Positions 1 through 12,760 of a stretch of 64,000 nt of DNA are shown piece after piece (the first letter of the stretch is position 1; the number at the start of each line of letters is the position of its first letter). The notes beneath the pieces were generated by a model. It did no database searches and was not told the DNA's origin. It worked only from the letters and a program-made list of their open reading frames with translations. Position numbers and translations under genes: made by a program. Source of the DNA: Ananas comosus (Eukaryota; Streptophyta; Magnoliopsida; Poales; Bromeliaceae); assembly GCF_001540865.1 (NCBI RefSeq), contig NC_033633.1, forward strand, positions 9,563,031 through 9,627,030. Reading direction: 5' to 3'.

Positions 1-829
1 AATAAGAGAAATTAATTATAATAAGAGCATGATGTAACCCAAACTTAGAAAACCCTCTTATGATATCATATTAAATAATACAAAATAATTATTCAACTAA
101 ATTACAGAAATTTTTTTTTATAAAAATTCTTATTTTTTACTTTTTCTTTCTAACTTTTCAAAAGCTCCATTTTATTCCTTCAATATTTCAAGTTATTGTA
201 TTTAGCCCTTTCCGTCAGAGTTCTATAACTATTCCGTCCATTTTTTATAATTTATACCGAAAATAACTTTAAAATGATAAACATATATTAAAAAATATTT
301 TTTTCTTATAGAAAAAATAAGGGCAATTCGAGCATTTTTGCTATCTTCATCAACGCCATACTTTTCTGAAAATATTTTTTAAATTATAAAAAATTAATAT
401 ATAAATTTTTAGAAGTCAAAAAAAAAAGTTTTATAAATTTTTTTTTGTATTTTAGTTTAACTATCTTATTTCAAAACTTCAACTATTTGTAACTTTAAAT
501 TTTTAAATTTGAGATTTAAAAATATAGATTTTAATTTTAAAATTTAAATTTTGAATTATTATTTTTAATTATTTAAATTTTAAATTTAAATTCAAATATA
601 CTAATTGGGACAAAATTATTATTTTCTATTTGTAACTATCCACCATCCTTTTTATTTCACTTACTTTAACCAAACACTATTTTACTTATATTTTGACTAA
701 ATCCAATTCTCAACCAAACACGAAATTACTCTAACTCCACCTTAACTTTGAACTTAATCTTATTCCTGAAATAACTAGTTCTTGCTTAATCTCGAACCAA
801 ACGAATCCTTATATTTATCAGAACCGCCT
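1..829. other. AT-rich intergenic DNA, no gene seen
   Basis: This stretch is strongly AT-rich, with homopolymer runs and no coding frame or RNA gene that I can support. The words TGGGACAAAATT and CTCGAACCAAACGAATCC look like decayed MITE ends, but I could not pair them with a second terminus. Confidence 0.5.
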
Positions 830-840
830 ACTTCTCACTG

Positions 841-1012
841 GGGATGTCAATGGGTATGGGTACCCGAAATTTTATATGAATCCGAACCCGAATGGATATA
901 TCCGATGCTAAATGGTTATAGATTTGGATATGGATATCAAAAATAGAAATCCAAAAATATGAATTCGGATATAGATTTTGACTGTACCCAACCCGAACCT
1001 GAATTTATTTTG

Positions 1013-1067
<55 letters not shown>

Positions 1068-1313
1068 ATGTTATATTTAAATTTGTATAAAAATTTAAAT
1101 TTATTATAATATATTTTAAAATATTGAAAAAAAGAAAAATTGTTTCGGGTTCAAATTTTCGGGTTCGGATTTCAGATTTTTGGTCGGGTTCGAATTTGGA
1201 TATGAATTTTTAAAATTCGTCTTATTCGAATTTTGATTCGGGTTTCGGGTTCGGAGTCGGGTTCGGATTCGGATTTTTGAAAATACGTCGCGAATCGGAC
1301 CGTTGACATCTTT
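841..1313. mobile_element. Non-autonomous DNA element with GGGTTCGG core
   Basis: The element starts with GGGATGTCAATGGG and ends with GTTGACATCTTT, so GATGTCAA is a terminal inverted repeat. An 11-base direct repeat, ACTTCTCACTG, flanks it on both sides (830-840 and 1314-1324), as expected for a target-site duplication. The inside consists of diverged ACCCGAA and CGGGTTCGG words around an (AT)n tract. There is no coding capacity. It sits about 100 bases upstream of the first gene's start codon. The superfamily is uncertain; hAT or Mutator-derived is most likely. Confidence 0.7.
1019..1064. repeat. (AT)n microsatellite
   Basis: An uninterrupted AT dinucleotide tract of about 46 bases inside the element at 841-1313. 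Confidence 0.95.
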
Positions 1314-1408
1314 ACTTCTCACTGTCTTCCGGACTCGAGAGTTAAGACAAGCCGACTGAATGAGGGGCCTGACAAAGCGGCAGCCAGCAAACATCTTTTG
1401 ACCAGAAG

Positions 1409-4400
1409 ATGATGAGCGCTTCACTCCCTTCTGCCACAATTAGGCCGTCTGCCTCTTTGTTCTTCTTCCACCACCCAAAACTCCCCCAGACAGCAGCATC
1501 TTCTCAGAAAACCCACTTCCTCCTCCTCTCCACAGCTGCTCCAAATTCATGGCCCCTCCCAACAATTCCCTGCCTCTCCTCATCTTCATCTTCCTCACTG
1601 AGCCCACAAGAGGAGGAAGGAAAAGGAAAAACAGAGAGGGGTGGTTATGAGGGCACAGTTGAGGATCTTACAGTTCCTCAGGATTGGTTAGTCCCTTCAA
1701 AAGCCCTTCAGGTGTGTCCCCTTTGTTTTTTTTTTTTTTTTTTTTTTTTTTTCTTTTNTCTCATTTTAGTATTATGTGATTTCGTTTTTCTCTTTTTTCG
1801 TCGCTGCCTCCGGTAACTCTCCGTTAAATAATATAAAAAAAAAATTTTAGATACACTACTACTTATGGTTTGTCAAAACTATTACTTTAGTACGCTATAA
1901 TTTACTGAATTTTTATTTTAGTATCCGTGGTCTTAATTTTCATACTGATTAAATAAAAAAAATTAACGACGAAAAGGAGAAAAAAGAAAACCACATGATA
2001 TTAAAGTGATATACTTTAAACCATATAGTACTAAAGTGTGAAAGCGTAAAATCGCAGGAGTGTCATTTGAAGTTTTTTTTTTTTTTTTAGAGTGATAATA
2101 TTGGTACATTTCAAAGTGGGATATATATCTTACCGTTACATCTTACACCTACATCTTACCTTAATTTTTTTTATTTTTATTAAAAAATTATTTAAATTTT
2201 TGTGAACTCTAGGATGGAGGGTGGAAGATCTATATTTTTTCGGTGTACAAGTAGAATTTCTTTTTTTTTTGGGTAAAAATGTATAGAGACCCCCTCAACT
2301 ATTTTCTTTGTTATTAATTGATTTTAATCAAAAAAAAAGGGGAATGTAATTAGATTCATTGGTAATTTTGCCGAATTTAATAATTTGAATCACGTTTTAG
2401 CAAATAAAACAAGGTTAATTAGGAAATTTTATAAAATTTTTAAGTTAAACTAAATATAGAAACTCAAATAAAAAAAGAAAGAAAGTGTGAGCTGTAAGAT
2501 TTACGCCCCTTCATTCTCGGGTTCAAATAATATAAATAAAAAAGAAGATTTTGACAAAGCAGGGACTAAATATTGGCCATTGGATGAAGAAGGCGTGTAA
2601 AATTTACTGATTTACCCCGCCTTTTTTGGGTTGTATAGGTAGCATTGCTCCTTTGAAAGGATAGCCTATAGTTGAGGGGGTTTCCATACATTTTTCCTTT
2701 TTTTTGGGGGTTAAATTATATCATTGTTGTTTAAGTTATGACCCCTTATTTAGTCCATCAAACTTTAACCTAGTTAGTTTAATTACGAGATTGAACTTTT
2801 CCTTAATCTTTTAATTTCTATTTCAATTGGGTCATATGAAACTCTATTTGATTTCCTTAACAAAGGGATGATTCAGATATCAAGAGATGACACACAAATG
2901 AATTGTCAGCTGATGTAGCTACAAGCAGGGGCGAAGCCGGGAATTAAAATTCTGGGGAGCCAAGATTTAAATTTGACAAAAAAAAAAAATCAAATTCGAA
3001 TAGTAAGAAAAAGAGTTTGTCAAGTTCGCTGGTCATCTATTACTAACAACAATAGAGACAATGTGCTCAAAGAGGAGCTAGCAAGACTGTAAGAGCTGAA
3101 AGGAAAGGACCAAGGGTTTCGGAAAAAAAATTGGGACATAAATTTTATTAAAAAAAGATTAATTTGGCCCTCGTAAAACTAAAATTTATAATATTTTAAT
3201 TTTTACTCTAAAAGTACTTCTATGTAATTTTTAAAAGTTCAGCAAGGCCATGGCCACTGTGGGCCCCACAATGGCTCCGTCCCTGGCTGCAAGGTCATAT
3301 CAAAATTATTATTGTTCAACTATCAACTATCGTATCATCTCCAAAAGATAGCAGTTGAATTAGCATACCATGGTGCCTCAGAAAAGCGTACAAAAGAGAG
3401 ATGATGGGACATCTGAATCAGCTATCGATTTACACTTTTGCCAGGAAATTACATTGAGTTCAACAAAACGACTCAATCGAAATAGAAATTGAACTTTAGC
3501 GACCCAAATGAAATTTCACCATAAGTTCAGTGACCAATAGTGTAATGTACCATTTCTTTTCTGTGATTTTGGAGTTGGTTTTTGTAGACTCTGTTGATTA
3601 GTGCTTATTGTTAATGCTAATGTACTATGTTTCAGTTTGACAGCAATTAATTGTATGGTTTGTGCCTTTAGGCCCAACTCATTTCGATCTCGTTTTTATT
3701 CGAGCAGGTAATTTTGTAGTCTAATATGATAGTTGTGGAATTCATATTGGCAGAAGCAAAGGGTCTGCATTTTCAAGTTAAAAGATGATTTCAAACAAAG
3801 TTAAGAAGCGCCCGCTGGTTATAACATGCATAACCATGAAACTAACAAAAAGTTGAGCCTTTCAATTTCTTCTTCGCCATGTAAAAGGCGTTGGATGGAT
3901 CTTTGACCCTGTACTCTTCAAACCAATTTAGCAATTCTTTTATGATCAGAACATTAGATTTGTTTACAGAAATATTATTTTTTCTGTCACTTTAGAATCA
4001 AACATGAGATGTGATTATAAAGTTTTTGTATTATAAGCTTTTACATCGACTTCTTTATAATAGAATTAGTACACTTTGAAAGTTATGACTCAGGTGACTT
4101 AATGGAAATAGCCTTTGCTTCAGGACAAGTAACTTCACTGTTAACCGTAGTGAAAAAATCTCTTCAGGCATTCTTAGATGTCCGAATAAGTTGTCGACTA
4201 ATAACTTTGTGCTCGTGGGGATTTTCTTTTGTCAATTGCAAGGTTCTGAGGTCATGATTTTCCCATTATAATGCATTACGCGTATGAAGTGATTTGTCTT
4301 ATTCTAAGAAAACAACTTAGAGCTGTATATAGGCGCCATTGTCGAAATCTATCGTACTCCAAAGAAGGCGCTGACTTTATTTGTTATTAAAAGAGTCTAG

Positions 4401-6847
4401 CTACGCATGTAGGACATTTATGAGTAGTAGTTGTATAACGGCATAATATTATCTTTTGAGTCCAAATACTTTGAAAATGCTGTATGGTAGTTATATAGCT
4501 TAAGTGTCACAATTGGTAAAAAAATGTATAAAACTTACCTCTACTATCATCCATTTTGATTTGATTAGCTAACTTTTAAAAATTGTGATTTTGCTACCTA
4601 ACCTTTTAATATATTTGATTTGGACCAGTGAATGACTCTTTAACTTCAAAATTTGAATGCATCATTTATCTTTACAGATTTAGTTCGTATATTTCATACA
4701 ATTTATGTAACTGCAAATTTATTAAAGTAAGAAATCAACCATAAAATGACTTAAATCAGACAAATTGAGAGGTTAGGTACTCAAATTAAAATTTCGAAAG
4801 GTTGTGTAGTTGAATCAAAATGGTCTATAGTATTACTGTTTGATTTATTGGCAAAATAGTGGATTCATGAAGAAAAGATGAATGAAATGTGCAAAAGATG
4901 GTTTTAAATTCTTGAGAGATTCCAGTTTGGTCACTTGGATGGAGTACAGGGATCAGAGAAGAGATGAAAGAAGACAGAGAGAGTAGGACACGGCTTTTTC
5001 TTCTTCTTCTTCTTTTTTGCTTATCTTTTTGAAGGTTTTATTCGCAACTTTTTGGATTTTTTAGTTGAAGATTCAACACCTCAAGCATTTGGAAATAATT
5101 CACTTTAGCCCTTACCCTACAAAAAATTTAATTACCTGCCCTTATGAAATATGAAATGAAACATATATGCACGGACGCACCAGGTGCAGGTTTTCCTCAC
5201 TAACAGTAACTTAGCGAGGACAAGGATTTATTAGACTAAGGTCATGTTTGAATGCATGAATATCTTATGCGGCATATCTCTTTGGTTTACACAAGAAGCT
5301 TGTAGTATTTCGTAGACGAGGTCTTTATTTGGGTGCATGAATACCTTGTTCGGGATATCTCATTGACTCACTCAAGAAATTTGTACAGTTGATTGGTAAG
5401 TAGTGTGATCAAATGGTAAAATGGAATTCATATTTGGTGCCCAAATCATTTTTCCGGAATAAGATAAATCACCTCGTAGATGAAATATGCTATCCTATCA
5501 AATAATGAATAGCAAGATTTTTGAAGAAGCAAAAAATCAAACTCTTTACTTACAATCATACTAGAAAGTTTTCATGCGGAGTAAGCTATCCTTGGATAAC
5601 TTATTTCGATATTCGAACAGGGCCGAGGAGTGTGATTGATTGTTGAATATCATATTCGGCCTTTAAGTTACATTTTCAGTATAAGAAAAATCACATCGCA
5701 GGTGAACTATGCTATCTTTCCAAATCATGGTTACCAAGACTTTTCGAAGAGGAAAAAATCAAACTCCTAATCTCCAATTATGAGTAAAATTTCATACTGA
5801 TTGGATATCTTATTCGGACGTCCAAACAAGGCCTGAGTGAAATGCTGTCAAATGCTTGAGTTGTCGAACATCCAACCGAAAAGTTTGAAGACCAAAGTGA
5901 AATGGCTGTAAGTTCGGAATCTTGCGGTATTTATGACTCTATTAATTTTCAAATGCCTCATTTGTATTTCGAAAATTCTGACAATAAACAAGATATGCAA
6001 CCAACGCGATTATCTTATCTTCTAGAACAACCTAACAAGACCAACAGTAAATGCCTCATGTTGAAAATGCCTTTGCTTGTAGATCCTCCGCCCTCAGTAT
6101 AATTTTAGTAGAAACTTGCTACATCCTTTGTCAATTGCATTATTATTCTTTAAACTTGACATTAATACCTGGATGAACATATCTAGCGAAACATACGATT
6201 CATCACTCTTGCTAAGTGGAGACTAAAAATTGTTCTTGTCCCTATCTCTCAGAAAAAACGAGTAGTTTCCTGCGAATCCCCTAAAAATACTAGAACAGTT
6301 GAAATATCGCAAGTTCCCCTTGAAACTGTGTAATACCAGAGATTGCGCATCTATTCTTATGTATATGCTCGTGCAATCACCATTTTACTCTATTTTAGAA
6401 GTCGATATGTAATATGTATATCGTTATACAAAAAGATTGTTCATTTTCCTTATGCTGAGATGTGACACTATTTTATCTTCAGTGATGGATTTTTAGTTCC
6501 AGTATATTGCGGGCAAAAAGACTTTGTTGGTGATTGTATGAATTATGTATCTCACCTTCCGTTGTTCTTAATTACAGGAATCAGAATGGCTCAGAGAGAC
6601 TCTCCACAAATGGCTCGACGACGAGTACTGTCCCGAGCCAACCAACGAAGAGATTAGCAGAACCGCGGCACGCTCGTTCTACGAATCTCTGATGGCGAAA
6701 CAGACTGATTTGGGTGACATATTGCTGAAGATGGTTGGAGAATTGGAAACTCTTTCTTACCAGCAGAGCTTCCATGGGCCGTTTTCGTCAGCTAATGCGG
6801 CCGTTCGCCTGATAACGTTACGAATGGATTCAGCAACTCGGCAATAG
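1409..6847 (+). CDS. Small conserved plant protein, probably plastid-targeted (two exons: 1409-1711, 6578-6847)
   Basis: Exon 1 is 1409-1711 (101 codons, phase 0) and ends in CAG before GTGTGTCC. Exon 2 is 6578-6847, follows the acceptor TCTTAATTACAG, and ends with TAG. The joined frame gives about 190 residues. The first 75 or so are rich in Ser, Pro, Phe and Leu with few acidic residues, like a chloroplast transit peptide. The mature part begins near VPQDWLVPSKALQ and continues over the splice as ESEWLRETLHKWLDDEYCPE, then a helical region with FYESLMAKQTDLGDILLKM and the tail FHGPFSSANAAVRLI. The sequence looks strongly conserved and nuclear-encoded, but I do not recognise a defined domain and give no function. 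ATG codons at 1409 and 1412 are adjacent; I chose the first. A short extra exon inside the intron is possible but not needed, because the frame joins cleanly. Confidence 0.78.
1758..1758. other. Single ambiguous base, likely closed assembly gap
   Basis: A lone n follows a run of about 28 T residues just inside the intron donor. It is probably a sequence gap that was closed. The sequence on both sides reads normally. Confidence 0.8.
2275..2695. mobile_element. MITE with 28-bp terminal inverted repeats
   Basis: The left end AAAAATGTATAGAGACCCCC and the right end, whose reverse complement is AAAAATGTATGGAAACCCCC, match over 28 positions with two mismatches and continue into CTCAACTAT. There is no coding capacity. 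A single related terminus (GTAGTTGAGACCTCTCCATA) lies at about 34585-34604, just upstream of the DnaJ gene leader. Confidence 0.8.
4520..4857. mobile_element. Decayed MITE with imperfect inverted termini
   Basis: The left part, TGTATAAAACTTACC followed by CCATTTTGATTTGATTAGCTAAC, is mirrored by GGTTGTGTAGTTGAATCAAAATGG near the right end. A related half-element occurs at about 7000-7115 (AAAAGGTTGGGTAATCGATT). Boundaries are approximate. Confidence 0.5.
5238..5833. mobile_element. MITE with nested partial copies
   Basis: The left end AAGGTCATGTTTGAATGCAT pairs with the right end (reverse complement CAGGCCTTGTTTGGACGTCC). Both continue into GAATA and a TATCTTAT-like word. Internal words near 5318 (GAGGTCTTTATTTGGGTGCA) and 5618 (TTCGAACAGGGCC) look like further termini, suggesting a second copy inserted inside the first. 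No coding capacity. Confidence 0.6.
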
Positions 6848-7810
6848 AGGCACGTAGACGTCGTTTTATCCTGTATCTTGCCATGTTTTTGGATTATGTA
6901 ATCTTCCTTACTCAAGAGAATTCTTACAGATGGTTGAAAAACAATGCAGGATTTCTATGAGGTTATGATAGAAAGAAAGGTTTATGTAGTTAAAGTGTCG
7001 TCGACTGACTCAAACCGAACAAATTAAGAGGATGGGAAGTAAAACTAAAATTTTAAAAGGTTGGGTAATCGATTAAAAATAGTTCATAGTTCAAGTAAGT
7101 TTTGTACATTTTTATCTAATTTAAACTATATTCTATTTGTTTTGTTTTTGTCCAAAATTTGAATAAGTGGATGCTCGGATTTAATCATTTGAAACTACTT
7201 CATGGGCTAGTTGAGTCAGAAATGGAACTTACAACTAAACTGATTTGAGAAAATCAAAACCAAAATCAAATTGTAGGGTGGAAAAATCTAACCAAACCGA
7301 GCTCAATTATTATTAGTATAATTTTTGTTTTAGTTTGGTTTTTTGGGATCGAATACTTGAATTTAAAGATGGTTTCTATGGTTTGTGGTTTATTTGTTTG
7401 ATTGTTTTTTGGTTTAACTTATTCACTTTATCTGGTTTACTTTTTAAATCGAGGTCTACTTCGGTAATATGGTGACAAAAAGTGCTATTTTTATATTTTG
7501 AAAGATACAAAAAATTTAAAAACACATAATCTTTCTCCTTTAATGCTTTAAAAATTACGGTTGCATCCGCTACCAGAGACGCATGTGGCTACATACTTCT
7601 ACGGTAGTGATTGCAATCGTAATTTTGTATAGTGTAAAAAAAATGAAGATTAAAAGCATTTTTAAATTTTTTAGTATTTCTATAATATAAAAATTATATT
7701 TTTAACCACCATATTACTAGACTAGGTCTGACCCGTAAAGGAAGTGCATGCATAGGGTGTGTTTGTTCCTGATTGAGACCTAAACTAAAACATCATAACA
7801 CAAAATCAAA
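6848..7810. other. Intergenic, AT-rich
   Basis: Downstream of the first gene. It contains the related half-MITE at about 7000-7115 and otherwise no gene that I can support. The 3' untranslated region of the first gene probably lies in the first 150 bases, but no strong poly(A) signal stands out. Confidence 0.5.
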
Positions 7811-7814
7811 CCAA

Positions 7815-7819
7815 GATAT

Positions 7820-7854
<35 letters not shown>

Positions 7855-7985
7855 AGAAAAAAATAGCATCCTACCTGCTTCTCGGTCATTTTTAAAAAAA
7901 ATAAATTTATAAAAATTAAAGCAACTATAGTTCGAACTTGAGGCTTCGAGTAGCAACCATCAAGCCTAATTCAACATGATTGATA
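7815..7985 (-). mobile_element. tRNA-derived SINE, minus strand
   Basis: On the minus strand the copy reads TTGATGGTTGCTACTCG (A-box region), AAGTTCGAACTA (B box), then AAGCAGGTAGGATGCTA and a long 3' A tail (the T run at 7819-7852). It matches the family at 33001-33125 and 44206-44330. Confidence 0.7.
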
Positions 7986-8224
7986 TATGAAGCACGCAAT
8001 AAAACTCTGTTCTAGCAAATTAAAGTGATTGGAAAATCGCACAAAATTTCTCCTCAGCAGCAAAGCAGCACAGTTGGGGTGCTACAACCTAATAAAAAAG
8101 ATAGAAGAGTTAGAGAGTCTAAAAACACTGGCACTACTTAAATCATGCTCAAAAGCATACTTCTAGAATTTTTGTTCTCAAATGTAATTTGTAAATATAA
8201 AAATTATAAGTAATCCGCCATCCA

Positions 8225-8349
8225 TGCCTTACATTTTAGGCTATTCCAATTTCGGGGGTTGTCACATTCTTCTTCTTCTTCTTTCCTTTAAGCTCTGACG
8301 TTCTTGTCAGACTCAAGCACACTCACAAGGGATGATGTGATACTAGTCT
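8225..8349 (-). mobile_element. TRIM array, leftmost piece, up to the Copia insertion
   Basis: GGGGGTTGTCACATTC marks the end of a TRIM LTR at about 8265. It is followed by internal sequence (CTGACGTTCTTGTCAGACTCAAGC in overlapping words) related to 33.8 kb and 17.6 kb. The piece is interrupted by the Copia element at 8350 and continues at 13213. Confidence 0.65.
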
Positions 8350-8711
8350 TGTTAGATATGACTCGAAATTTATTTCGGGTTTATGACTCGTCGACAGCTT
8401 CGCGGTGCGACCAAATTAGAAAATTAAATTGTGAAGGAAAAATGAATGTATGTGGTGGGTAGCGGAGGGCTCAGGCCATCAGGCTCGAGCTCGTAGCCCA
8501 CCACTGACATTCGCCAGGGGGTGCGGGGGCCGTAATCAAAAGAACATTGTATTCCCTTTCATCTTCGATAGTGAAGTTCTCTCCTCCCTCGCCTGTGGTT
8601 TTTTCCCCGCAAAGGGTTTTCCACGTAAATCTGTGTGTTCTTTCACTTCTGCTTGTGGTTTGATAATTTTGTGTTCGTCATTTCGTTTCCGTTTGTGCGT
8701 TTGTCGTAACA
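8350..8711 (+). repeat. 5' LTR of Copia element
   Basis: 362 bases beginning TGTTAGATATG and ending GTCGTAACA, matched by the 362-base copy at 12851-13212. I count about 18 differences, nearly all transitions, so roughly 95% identity. It is preceded by the target duplication AGTCT at 8345-8349. Confidence 0.93.
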
Positions 8712-8714
8712 AAC

Positions 8715-8728
8715 TGGTATCAAAGACC
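8715..8728 (+). promoter_or_regulatory. Copia primer-binding site
   Basis: TGGTATCAAAGACC lies three bases after the 5' LTR and is complementary to the 3' end of plant initiator methionine tRNA, the usual primer for first-strand synthesis in this family. Confidence 0.85.
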
Positions 8729-8758
8729 TAGGTTCATCGATTAGGGTTCTCTTCATCA

Positions 8759-11700
8759 ATGGCGTCCATGAAATACGACCTCCCTTTACTCGACCACGAC
8801 ACACGATTTACGTTATGGCAAGTGAAGATGCGCGCAATCCTGGCTCAAATGGACCTAGAAGATGCGCTGCTCAGGACGGAGAAGATGTCTTCGTCCCTCA
8901 GTATGGCGGAGAAGGAGAAGATGAACCGAAAGGCCCTTACGCAGATCCAACTTCACCTTTCAAATGAGATCTTACAACATGTCATCAAGGAGAAGAACGT
9001 TGCGAGCTTATGGCTGAAATTGGAGTCGTTATGCATGACGAAAAGTCTCACCAAGAAACTCCATCTGAAGCAGAAGTTATATTCTCACCGTCTGACAGAA
9101 GGTAAGAGCATTAAGACCCATCTTGATGAGTTTAAAGAAATTATTACTGATCTGGAGATGATGGAAGTTAAATATGATGATGAAGATTTGGCGTTACTGC
9201 TTTTATGTTCTCTACCGTCTTCGTATAGAAATTTTAGAGATACTATGCTTTACGGATGTGATACCATCTCTTTGGAAGATGTCTCAACTGCGCTCCTCTC
9301 GAAAGAGAAGATCAATAAGCAGATGAGTGGTACCACTGAAAGTCAGGCAGAGGGTCTATTTACCAGAGGAAGATCCAGGCAGAGAAATTATAGTGACAGT
9401 AAAGAAAATGCTAGATCTAAATCCAGGCCTAAGAATTTGATCTGCAATTATTGTAAGAAGAAGGGCCACATTAAGGCGAACTGTTTCAAATTGAAAAGGA
9501 AGGAACAGACCGAAAGAAAGAATGATCGAAAGGGAAAGGATAGCTCGAAATCTGTTGAAGCCAGTGTAGCAGAAGATTATAGTAGCGATGGTAATGTTCT
9601 GCTGGTCTGCGATGATAAATCCAGATCCAGCACAGAGTGGATTCTAGATTCTGGGTGCTCATTCCACATGTGTCCCAACAGGGAATGGTTTTCTACTTTT
9701 GAAGCTGTTAATGGTGGAGTTGTTTTGATGAGGAATGATGCATCCTGCAAAGTTGTTGGACGAGGATCGGTGAACATTAAGATGTTTGACGGAGTAGTCA
9801 GAATGCTCACTGACGTCAGATATGTTCCACAATTAAAGAGAAATTTAATCTCTTTGAGTACCCTAGACGCTAAAGGATATAAATTCACTGGTGAAGATGG
9901 AATTCTGAAAGTCGTTAAAGGAGCTATCGTTGTGATGAAAGGTCGAAGGCAAGAAGGAAAGCTGTACGTGCTGCAAGGTTCGACTGTGACAGGTGGAGCT
10001 GCGGTTTCCTCTTCATCTATGTCTGATTCAGATGTCACAAAATTATGGCATATGAGGCTGGGACATATGAGCGAAAGAGGATTGATTGTGCTGAGCAAGC
10101 GAGGACTCCTTTGTGGCCAAAATATAGGAAGTCTGGAATTCTACGAATACTGCATATTTGGAAAGCAGAAAAGAGTCAGTTTTACGAAGGCAGTCCACAA
10201 AACCAAAGGAACTCTTGATCACATCTATTCAGATCTTTGGGGGCCAGCACCGGTGCCTTCTAAAGGTGGAGCGAGATATATGTTGACCTTCATAGATGAC
10301 TACTCCAGGAAGGTTTGGACATTTTTCTTGCTGCAGAAAAGTGATGTATTCAAGACCTTTAAGCAGTGGAAGACTTTAATTGAGAAGCAGACAGGAAAGA
10401 AAATTAAGTGTCTTCGCACTGACAATGGTTTGGAGTTTTGTTCAGGAGAATTTAATGAATTCTGTAAAGAAGAAGGAATCGAAAGACCTCGCATAGTTCC
10501 CTACACAGCGCAGCAAAATGGCGTGGCAGAACGTATGAATAGAACACTGATCGAGAAAACAAGATGTCTACTCTCTAATGCACGATTTGGTGAGGAGTTT
10601 TGGGCAGAAGCTGCATCTACAGCTTGCTATTTGGTGAACCGGTCTCCGTCGACTTCCATTGATCTGAAAACTCCAGAAGAGGTATGGTCTGGCCTCCCTA
10701 GTTATTCTAATTTAAAAATTTTCAGATGTTCTGTATATGCACATGTTAGTCAAGGAAAATTAAAACCTAGATCTAAAGAATGCAAGTTTTTGGATTATGC
10801 TTCTCGTACTAAAGGTTTTCGTTTGTGGTGTCCTGAAGATAAGAAAATTATTATTAGTAGAGATGTCAAGTTTAACGAAACTGCGATACTTTGCCGAAAG
10901 GAGGAGTCGCGTGTCTCTTGTGATACAGGTACAGGTGTAGGTGCAGATGCAGATGCAGATGGATCGAAGAAAACTGTAGAGGTGGAGTTTCAAACTCACT
11001 CTAAAAATCGGATTACTCCAGCACTAGGTACCACTTCAGGTGATTCTGCTCCTACAGAACCACAGGCGCCACCACAGACAGACACATATTCGATAGCTAG
11101 AGATTGACCGAGAAGGGAGATTAGACCACCGCAGAAATATAAAGAAACGAATTTGGTGGCTTATGCATTTATGACTGCTCAAGAGACAGATGCGTCTTAG
11201 GAGCCATGCACATATACAAAGGCAGTTTCATGTAATGAATCTACGAAGTGGTTGCTCGCTATGGAGGAAGAGATGGAATCTCTTCATAAGAATCAGACTT
11301 GGGATCTAGTGAAGCTTCCAAAGGAAAAGAAAGCAGTTCGTTGCAAATGGGTGTACAAGAAGAAGGAAGGCACACCAGGAGTTGAGAGTATCAGATATAA
11401 GGCCCGTTTGGTTGCAAAAGGATACAGTCAAATTCCGGGTGTCGACTTCAACGATGTTTTCTCACCGGTGGTAAAGCATACATCCATCAGAGTCCTACTT
11501 GGATTGGTTGCCATGAATGACTTAGAACTTGAGCAACTGGACGTGAAGACGGCTTTCTTACATGGCGAGTTGGAGGAGGAGATTTATATGGAGCAGTCCG
11601 AGGGATTCGTGGTTGAAGGAAAAGAAGACCACGTTTGCAGATTGAAGAAATCTTTGTATGGGTTAAAGCAATCTCCACGGCAATGGTACAAGAGGTTTGA

Positions 11701-12760
11701 TTCATTTATGATTAGCCATGATTTTAATAGAAGCAATTTTGATAGTTGTGTTTACATAAAGAAATTAATTGATGGCTCTTTTATCTATTTGCTTCTTTAT
11801 GTGGACGATATGTTGATTGCTGTTAAGAATATGGCTGATGTTAATGACCTCAAAAATCAGTTGAAGTTTGAATTTGATGTTAAAGGTTTAGGTACAGTGA
11901 AGAAGATACTTGGTATGGAGATACAACGGAACAGAAAAGTAAAAAAGTTACAGTTGACTCAAAAGGGATACATCCAACGCGTGTTGGAACGCTTTTGTAT
12001 GAAGGATGTTAAGCCTGTAAGTACGCCTTTCGCTACACATTTTAAACTCTCAACTGCTTTGGCTCCGAAAACTGATGATAAGAAGGCTTACATGGAACGA
12101 GTCCCCTACGCCAGCGCAGTCGGTAGCATTATGTATGCTATGGTCTGCACGAGACCAGATATTGCGCATGTTGTAAGCGTGGTAAGTAGGTACATGGCAA
12201 ATTCGGGAAAACAACACTGGCAAGCTGTAAAATAGATTTTGAGGTATTTGCGAGGTACTACTAATGCCTGTTTAGAGTTCGGTAGATCTTATGCAGGTTT
12301 GACAGGGTACGTGAATTCTGATTATGCTGGAGATCTTGATAAAAGAAGATCACTTACTGGTTATGTCTTCTTACTTGGTGGATGCACTATTAGTTGGAGA
12401 GCTTGTTTACAGCCTACTGTTGCACTATCTACGACAGAGGCTGAGTACATGACGATCACGGAGGCTGTGAAGGAAGGTATTTGGTTAAGAGGTTTACTTG
12501 GTGAATTAAGCGGAGACAGTCAGAAATTAACAGTATTTTGCGACAGTCAGAGTGCTATTTATCTCACTAAGGATCAAATGTTTCATGAAAGAACGAAGCA
12601 CATTGATATCAAGTATCACTTTATTCGTGAAGTTCTTGCGCAAGGAGACATTGGAGTGAAAAAGATTAGCACTTTAGAAAATCTTGCTGACATGTTGACG
12701 AAGCCTCTTATTCCTCTCAAATTCAAGCATTGCTTGGACTTGATTAGTATTAATTGCTGA
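8759..12760 (+). pseudogene. Copia gag-pol polyprotein with three in-frame stops
   Basis: A single frame of about 1,334 codons encodes gag, protease, integrase, reverse transcriptase and RNase H in Copia order. Visible motifs are the CCHC knuckle CNYCKKKGHIKANC, protease WILDSGCSFHMC, pre-integrase LWHMRLGHMSE, integrase SDLWGP, RTDNGLEF and QNGVAERMNRT, reverse transcriptase YVDDML, and RNase [11 protein letters not shown] with CDSQSAI. All catalytic signatures are present. The frame is never shifted. It is closed only by TGA at 11105-11107, TAG at 11198-11200 and TAG at 12233-12235. The contexts (ARD*PRREIR, VK*ILRYLRG) suggest former CGA and TGG codons, so C-to-T changes on one strand or the other. 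The element cannot make its full product now but could have been active recently, judging from the LTR similarity. Confidence 0.93.

Larger units (their letters stand above)
1712..6577 (+). other. 4.9-kb intron of the first gene
   Basis: The intron begins GTGTGTCC and ends TTAATTACAG. It holds a poly-T tract with an ambiguous base at 1758, and at least three inverted-terminus elements annotated separately (2275-2695, about 4520-4857, about 5238-5833). I see no convincing extra exon. The 66-codon open stretch at 5902-6102 has no acceptor, donor or recognisable protein content. Between 2700 and 4500 I see only AT-rich unique-looking sequence. Confidence 0.65.
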
